From the NCBI RefSeq assembly GCF_000720115.1, contig NZ_JOIR01000013.1:186001-250000 (forward strand): DNA of 64,000 nucleotides, in the 5' to 3' direction. The translations under genes were made by a program, and so were the position numbers. The notes under the pieces were generated by a model. The model saw only the letters and a program-made list of their open reading frames with translations, had not been told where the DNA came from and searched no databases. This document shows, one piece after another, positions 59,794-64,000 of the stretch (the stretch's first letter is position 1; the number at the start of each line of letters is the position of its first letter). This DNA is from Streptomyces sp. NRRL F-2580. Lineage in GTDB: Bacteria; Actinomycetota; Actinomycetes; Streptomycetales; Streptomycetaceae.

Positions 59794-61148
59794 CGCTGCT
59801 GTTCCTCTCTCTCGCCGTACCCGGGGCCCGCGACCGGGACCGGGAGGCGGGCCGCCACTCGGAAGCCTCCGCCTTCGAGTGGGGCGGCCTCCAGGGTTCC
59901 GCCCTGCAGGGCGACACGTTCGTGCATGCCGATCAGACCGTACCCGGGGCGCGCCGCGGGCCGGGAGGCCGGTGCCTGCGCTCCCGCCCCGTCGTCGCGC
60001 ACCTCCACGGCCACCTCGTCCCGGCGGTAGGTGAGCCGTACCTGGGCCCGCGCCTGTCCCGCGTGCTTGCGGGTGTTGGTCAGCGCCTCCTGCACGATGC
60101 GGAAGACGGTGAGGCCCACGGTCGGCGGGAGCGGGCGGACCGGGCCGTCCACGGTGAACTCGGTCTCGGTGCCGGCCAGCCGGGACTCGGTGACGATCCG
60201 GTCGAGGTCGCCGGCCCCGGGCTGGGGAGCCGGCGGGGTGTGCTCCGGCTCCTCCCCGGCCCGCAGGACGTCGAGGAGTTGGCGCATCTCGCGCAGCGCC
60301 ATCCGCCCGGAGTCCTCCAGGGTGACCAGGGCCTCCCGGACGACCTCCGGGTCGTGCGCCAGGTTCGCCCGGGCCCCGCCCGCCATCAGCTGCATGGTGG
60401 TGATGTGGTGGGCGACGATGTCGTGCAGTTCGCGGGCGATCCGGCGGCGTTCCTCGGCCACCGCCCGGTCCGCGAGCAGGGTCCGGTGGACCTCGGCCTC
60501 CCGCTGCCGGTGGTTGACCACGGCGGCCGCGCCCACGGAGCCGAGGGTGCCGATCACGTTTGCGATCAGGCCCGACCAGCCGAAGGGCAGGGGCCAGCCG
60601 CCCTGGCCGGCGGAGATCAGCGGCACCGCCACGACCGCCGCCGACGCGGCCACGGCGGGGCGGCTGAACCGGGCCACCGTGTAGAGGGCCACCATCAGGG
60701 TGAGGGTGAAGTGCGGGGTCGGCGGGGTGGCCACGTTCACCAGTGCGCCCAGGGCCAGTACCGCGGCGAGCACCGTCAGCGGCCGCGCGCGCCGGGCGAT
60801 CAGGGGCATCGCCGAGAGGACCAGGGAGAGGGCCGCGGTCACGCTCAGGACGCGGCCCTCGGTCTGCATGCCCAGGGAGTAGCCGACGAGGTCGATGGTG
60901 CCGGCCGCGACCGCCACGAGGGCGTCGTTACGGGTCCACGGTGAGCGCGCGGCTCCGCGGTCCGCGCCCGGGGCGGCGGCCCGGCCGCTGCCGCGGCTTC
61001 CGATGCCGGGGCCGATGTCGGGGCTGCCGGTTTCGCGGCCCCTCGCATGGCCGCCGGTGTCGCGGCCCGTGTCCCGGCCCTCCCCCGGCCCCACACCCAC
61101 ATCCGACCCCACACCCACACCCACACCCACACCCACACCCACACCCAT
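59790..61148 (-). CDS. Sensor histidine kinase of the HisKA_3 (NarX/DesK-like) family
   Basis: The 452-residue kinase has a Gly/Val/Asp-rich N-terminal 80 residues, then about six transmembrane helices (residues 75-210) of the kind that sense membrane or envelope state, the phospho-acceptor box ARELHDIVAHHITTMQLM, and a HATPase_c domain (VQEALTNTRKHAGQ, RDDGAG, GYGLIGMHERV). The start at 61148 has GGGGGAGGA eight bases before it and leads straight into a (Gly-Val)6 run encoded by a hexanucleotide repeat. It overlaps the response regulator gene by four bases and is divergent from the MMPL gene. Confidence 0.88.
   Translation of the reverse strand: MGVGVGVGVGVGVGSDVGVGPGEGRDTGRDTGGHARGRETGSPDIGPGIGSRGSGRAAAPGADRGAARSPWTRNDALVAVAAGTIDLVGYSLGMQTEGRVLSVTAALSLVLSAMPLIARRARPLTVLAAVLALGALVNVATPPTPHFTLTLMVALYTVARFSRPAVAASAAVVAVPLISAGQGGWPLPFGWSGLIANVIGTLGSVGAAAVVNHRQREAEVHRTLLADRAVAEERRRIARELHDIVAHHITTMQLMAGGARANLAHDPEVVREALVTLEDSGRMALREMRQLLDVLRAGEEPEHTPPAPQPGAGDLDRIVTESRLAGTETEFTVDGPVRPLPPTVGLTVFRIVQEALTNTRKHAGQARAQVRLTYRRDEVAVEVRDDGAGAQAPASRPAARPGYGLIGMHERVALQGGTLEAAPLEGGGFRVAARLPVPVAGPGYGEREEQQR
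61110..61145 (-). repeat. Hexanucleotide microsatellite at the kinase start codon
   Basis: Directly after the kinase ATG the minus strand has six exact copies of GGTGTG (61145-61110), followed by two more separated copies. Each encodes Gly-Val. Slippage would lengthen or shorten the N-terminus without shifting the frame. Confidence 0.92.
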
Positions 61149-61272
61149 GCTGCCGGTCCTCCCCCGTCGACCACCTCTCCCGGCAGGTGCCGGGCTCGCG
61201 CGGCCGCGCTCTCCGGTGATCCATTCTGGCACCGCCCCCGTCCCCTGCCACCGGTCCTCGGTAGGGGCCCGT

Positions 61273-61318
61273 ACCAGGACTCCGGTCCTGGTCGGTGCGC
61301 CCGTACGGACCCCGGTCC
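61273..61318. promoter_or_regulatory. Two inverted repeats 30 bases apart in the kinase/MMPL intergenic region
   Basis: ACCAGGACTCCGGTCCTGGT (61273-61292) is a perfect 8-base inverted repeat. Exactly 30 bases further, GGACCCCGGTCC (61307-61318) repeats its core GGAC-xCCG-GTCC. Thirty bases is close to three helical turns, so both would face the same side of the DNA. They lie 105-150 bases before the MMPL start and 125-170 before the kinase start, and are the probable site of the response regulator or another dimeric regulator. Confidence 0.55.
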
Positions 61319-61423
61319 CGTGGTGCGGATCCTCCCCCGCCCCGACGTTTTCCCCGCTCCCGGCTGATGGTCTGGAGTCAGGCCGGGAACCCCGGCCGTA
61401 CCGCACAGACCGGAGGAAGACCA

Positions 61424-63625
61424 GTGATCCGCGCCCTGACCCGATTCTCGACGCGAAGTCCATGGAAGGTCATCGCCCTGTGGGCGGTCCTGGGTATCGC
61501 AGCCACCATCCTGGGCCAGGCGTTCGTCTTCCGCGCCACCCAGCCGGGCAACGGCGGGTTCCTGCCCGCGCACTACGACTCGGCGGCCGCCCTGAAGATC
61601 GCGGAGGAGCGGTTCGGCGTGAAGCCGGACGCCAACCTCCTGACCCTGCTGGTGGCCCGCTCGGACGACGCGCCGCTCGGCGCCGCCGACGAGCAGCGCA
61701 TCGACGCGCTGGCCGCGCAGCTGGCCCGGAAGCGGGTCACCATGCCCCGGACCGAGGACACGATGCCCCTCGCCGCGGACCACTCGCAGATTCCCCGGGT
61801 CAGCCCGGCCATGACGGCGCCCGACCGCTCCTTCCGCCTGCTCTCCGTCGAACTGACCGGAAATCCCGCCGATCCCGGAGTGCAGGACACCTACCGCGCC
61901 TTCCGGGATTCGGCCCGGGACGCGTTCGCGGCGGAGGGACTGCGGACCGGCTTCACCGGGGGGATCGCCGACCGGGTGGACACGGCGGACGCGGAGAAGA
62001 CCAGGACGGCGGTGGTCGGGGCGCTCATGCTCGGGGTCATCGTCCTGCTGCACGTACTGGTCTTCCGCAGCGTCCTGGCGGCCCTGCTGCCGCTGCTCGC
62101 GGTCTCCGTGATCGGCGGCGCCGCGGCCGGCGTCGTGGTCGGCGCGGCGCTGCTCACCGGGACCGGACTGGCCGATTCCACGCCGGGGCTGATCAGCGTG
62201 GTGCTGGTGGGCATCGGCATCGACTACTTCCTCTTCCTCCTCTTCCGCTTCCGCGAGCAACTGCGCGAACACCCCGGGCAGTCCGGGCGCGAGGCGGCCG
62301 CCGAGGTCGCCGGGCGGGTGGGTACGGCCATCACCTCCGCGGCGCTGACCATCGTCGCCGCGTTCGCCACCCTCGGGGTCGCCTCCTTCGGCCAGTTCCG
62401 GGTGCTCGGGCCGGCCATCGCCTTGTCCGTACTGGTGATGCTGCTGGGCAGCCTGACCCTGATGCCGGCCCTGCTGGCGGTCACCGGGCGCAGGATGTTC
62501 TGGCCCTCCCGCGCCCTGCGGCACGCGCCCCGCGCCGGCTCGGCCGCGCGGCTGGGCGACCGGGTGGCGCGACGGCCGCTGGCGCTGGTCCTGGGCTCGG
62601 TGGCACTGCTCGGCACGCTGGCCGCCGGTGTCGTGGGGATGCGCATGGACTACGGGCAGGGTGGAGCGGGGGCGGAGCGGACCGCCGCGGTCGCGACCGC
62701 CGCGGAGATCTCGCGCGCCCTGCCGGCCGGGGTGTCCGACCCGACCAGCGTGTTCGTCACGGCCTCCGACGGCGGCACGCTCACCACCGAGGGCCTGGGC
62801 GGGCTGGCCAAGGCCCTCTCCGGGGTCGGCGGCGTGGGCCAGGTCGCGGGGACCGTGCTGAGCGAGGACCGGCGGGCGGCGCGGATCGACCTGTTCCTGA
62901 CCGTCGACCCGCAGCGCAAGGAGGCGCGCGATCTGGTCACCGGCCCGGTCAGGGCCGCGGTACGGGCCCACGCGCCCGCCGGTACGGAGGCGCACGTGGG
63001 CGGTACGCCGGCGCTCTTCGCCGACATCTCGACCGCGGTGGACAAGGACCTCAAGGTGGTCTTCCCGGTGGCCGCCGTGCTCATCGCGCTGATCCTGCTC
63101 GCGCTGCTGCGCAGCCTGCTCGCGCCGGTGATCCTGCTGGCCGCGGTCGGGCTCGGGTTCGCCGCGACCCTCGGCGCCTCGACCCTGGTGTTCCAGCACG
63201 CCCTGGACCGGCCCGGGGTGGACTTCACCCTCCCGCTCGTGCTGTTCCTGTTCGTCGTCGCGCTGGGCACCGACTACAACATCCTGATGAGCGACCGGAT
63301 CCGGGAGGAGATGGAGCGGCCGGGCCCGGCACGGGCGGCGGTGGGCCGCGCCGTGCGGCACACGGCCCCCGCCATCGCCACGGCGGGGCTGGTGCTGGCC
63401 GCGTCCTTCGGGAGCCTGGCCGTCACCCCGGCCCCGTCCACCCAGCAGATCGGCTTCGCGACGGCCCTCGGGATCCTGCTCTCCGCGTTCGTCCTGTCGA
63501 TCGTGCTGGTGCCCGCGCTGGCCGCCCTGCTGGGCCGCTCCACATGGTGGCCGGTGCGGCCGCGCCGACGCTCCCGTGGGGCCGACGGTCCGAAGGAGGC
63601 AGCGGACCGCGTCCTGGTCGGCTGA
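61424..63625 (+). CDS. MMPL-family membrane exporter
   Basis: The 733-residue protein has the RND/MMPL layout: one helix, a large exported loop, a block of five to six helices with VLVGIGIDYFLFLLFRFREQ, then a second loop and a second helix block with VVALGTDYNILMSDRIREEM. The GIDYF and GTDYN motifs hold the proton-relay Asp residues. Such proteins export lipids, siderophores or drugs. GTG 61424 follows GGAGGAAGA. It is divergent from a two-component system, likely its regulator. It ends before a strong hairpin. Confidence 0.9.
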   Translation: MIRALTRFSTRSPWKVIALWAVLGIAATILGQAFVFRATQPGNGGFLPAHYDSAAALKIAEERFGVKPDANLLTLLVARSDDAPLGAADEQRIDALAAQLARKRVTMPRTEDTMPLAADHSQIPRVSPAMTAPDRSFRLLSVELTGNPADPGVQDTYRAFRDSARDAFAAEGLRTGFTGGIADRVDTADAEKTRTAVVGALMLGVIVLLHVLVFRSVLAALLPLLAVSVIGGAAAGVVVGAALLTGTGLADSTPGLISVVLVGIGIDYFLFLLFRFREQLREHPGQSGREAAAEVAGRVGTAITSAALTIVAAFATLGVASFGQFRVLGPAIALSVLVMLLGSLTLMPALLAVTGRRMFWPSRALRHAPRAGSAARLGDRVARRPLALVLGSVALLGTLAAGVVGMRMDYGQGGAGAERTAAVATAAEISRALPAGVSDPTSVFVTASDGGTLTTEGLGGLAKALSGVGGVGQVAGTVLSEDRRAARIDLFLTVDPQRKEARDLVTGPVRAAVRAHAPAGTEAHVGGTPALFADISTAVDKDLKVVFPVAAVLIALILLALLRSLLAPVILLAAVGLGFAATLGASTLVFQHALDRPGVDFTLPLVLFLFVVALGTDYNILMSDRIREEMERPGPARAAVGRAVRHTAPAIATAGLVLAASFGSLAVTPAPSTQQIGFATALGILLSAFVLSIVLVPALAALLGRSTWWPVRPRRRSRGADGPKEAADRVLVG

Positions 63626-63674
63626 GCCGACCGCGAGCTCCTGGTCCGCTGAACCGACCGCGGGCCGCACGAAA

Positions 63675-63722
63675 GGCGCCGGCGTGCGCGGGAACCCGTA
63701 CGGTCCCGCGCGCGCCGGCGCC
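63675..63722. terminator. Strong 19-base hairpin terminator between convergent genes
   Basis: Arms 63675-63693 and 63704-63722 are complementary over 19 bases with one mismatch and a ten-base loop. It lies between the MMPL stop and the end of the convergent substrate-binding protein gene and can serve both. Confidence 0.85.
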
Positions 63723-63736
63723 TTCGCCGCTCGCCG

Positions 63737-64000
63737 TCAGACGAGCTGGTCGACCTCGGGGTGGTCCGCCAGCCAAGCGCGGACCGCCTCCTGCTCCTTG
63801 CCCTTCCCGGTTTCCTGGATCTTCGCCTCCAGGCCGGTCAGCTGCTCCTCGCTGAGCTTGAACGAGCGCAGCCAGCGGGCCACCTCGGGCTCGTCGGCGG
63901 CGAAGCCCTTGCGGGCCAGGGTGTGGATCCCGTCGCCCTTGCCCCAGGCGGCCTTCGGGTCCTCCAGCTTGGTCAGGTCGTACGTGGAGTACGCCCAGTG
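63737..64000 (-). CDS. C-terminal end of a glycine-betaine-type ABC transporter substrate-binding protein
   Basis: The last 87 codons are in the window, in frame to its edge, ending in TGA at 63737-63739. The sequence (DLTKLEDPKAAWGKGDGIHT, ARWLRSFKLSEEQLTGLEAK, then GKEQEAVRAWLADHPEVDQL) matches the end of OpuAC/ProX-type binding proteins for glycine betaine or related quaternary amines. The permease and ATPase genes are expected beyond the window edge. Confidence 0.75.
   Translation of the reverse strand, partial: HWAYSTYDLTKLEDPKAAWGKGDGIHTLARKGFAADEPEVARWLRSFKLSEEQLTGLEAKIQETGKGKEQEAVRAWLADHPEVDQLV

Noticed and set aside
61105..61147. The CACACC/GGTGTG repeat as a telomere or replication element
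   Set aside because: It is coding from the kinase ATG in frame, short, and Streptomyces telomeres are palindromic, not simple-repeat.
60845..63855. Long frames on both strands over the kinase/MMPL junction
   Set aside because: They cross the intergenic region and are Arg/Pro/Gly-rich shadows of the kinase and MMPL frames.

Overview
The window looks like chromosomal DNA of a Streptomyces or close relative. It is very GC-rich, third codon positions are almost all G or C, and many small proteins belong to families seen mainly in that genus (DUF6204, DUF6381, DUF6158, DUF6817, DUF3224, DUF1206). I saw no rRNA, no convincing tRNA, no transposase, no phage module and no CRISPR array. All family calls come from reading motifs by eye; no search was run.

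Layout. 0-6.2 kb: a PlsC-type acyltransferase, a D,D-carboxypeptidase with a 600-residue Ala/Glu/Lys-rich cytoplasmic tail, and a pair of exported single-pass membrane proteins, one a VWA protein. 6.4-10.7 kb: DUF6204, a flavin monooxygenase, the divergent Ohr/OhrR peroxide pair and a PHP phosphoesterase. 10.8-14.6 kb: a small secondary-metabolite locus (UbiA prenyltransferase, type III polyketide synthase, ICMT-type methyltransferase, flavoprotein). 14.6-19.4 kb: a repeat-bearing membrane protein, a secreted esterase, a repeat lipoprotein, a MOSC protein and an HAD-like protein.

19.4-32.3 kb holds the most striking unit: a 13-kb minus-strand operon of a DUF4132 protein, a 1,641-residue protein of unknown function, a MoxR-type AAA ATPase, a DUF5682 protein fused to a VWA domain, and a SWIM zinc-finger protein. 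The gene set parallels the poorly understood E. coli yehI-yehL-yehM-yehP-yehQ group. Four of its five genes are joined by 4-base stop/start overlaps (one ATGA, two TTGA, the last two using TTG starts), while a strong hairpin and a pyrimidine-rich leader separate the large gene from the MoxR gene. A likely exported HNH nuclease is divergent from it.

33-50 kb mixes intact genes (acetyltransferase, Tat-exported sulfite-oxidase-like enzyme, lipase-like hydrolase, EcsC protein, 2-oxoglutarate dioxygenase, VOC protein, M64 metallopeptidase, XRE-TPR regulator, MFS pump with TetR regulator) with at least six decayed genes. The decayed set includes a zinc-independent ribosomal protein S14 gene beside a deleted CobW-type metallochaperone gene, the remains of a zinc-starvation locus.

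50-64 kb: a LysR/DUF6817 divergent pair, a large secreted GH31 glycosidase with discoidin and ricin-type lectin domains, a metallo-beta-lactamase-fold hydrolase, a short-chain dehydrogenase, an acetyltransferase, a NarL-type two-component system divergent from an MMPL exporter (with paired inverted repeats between them), and the end of a glycine-betaine-type substrate-binding protein.
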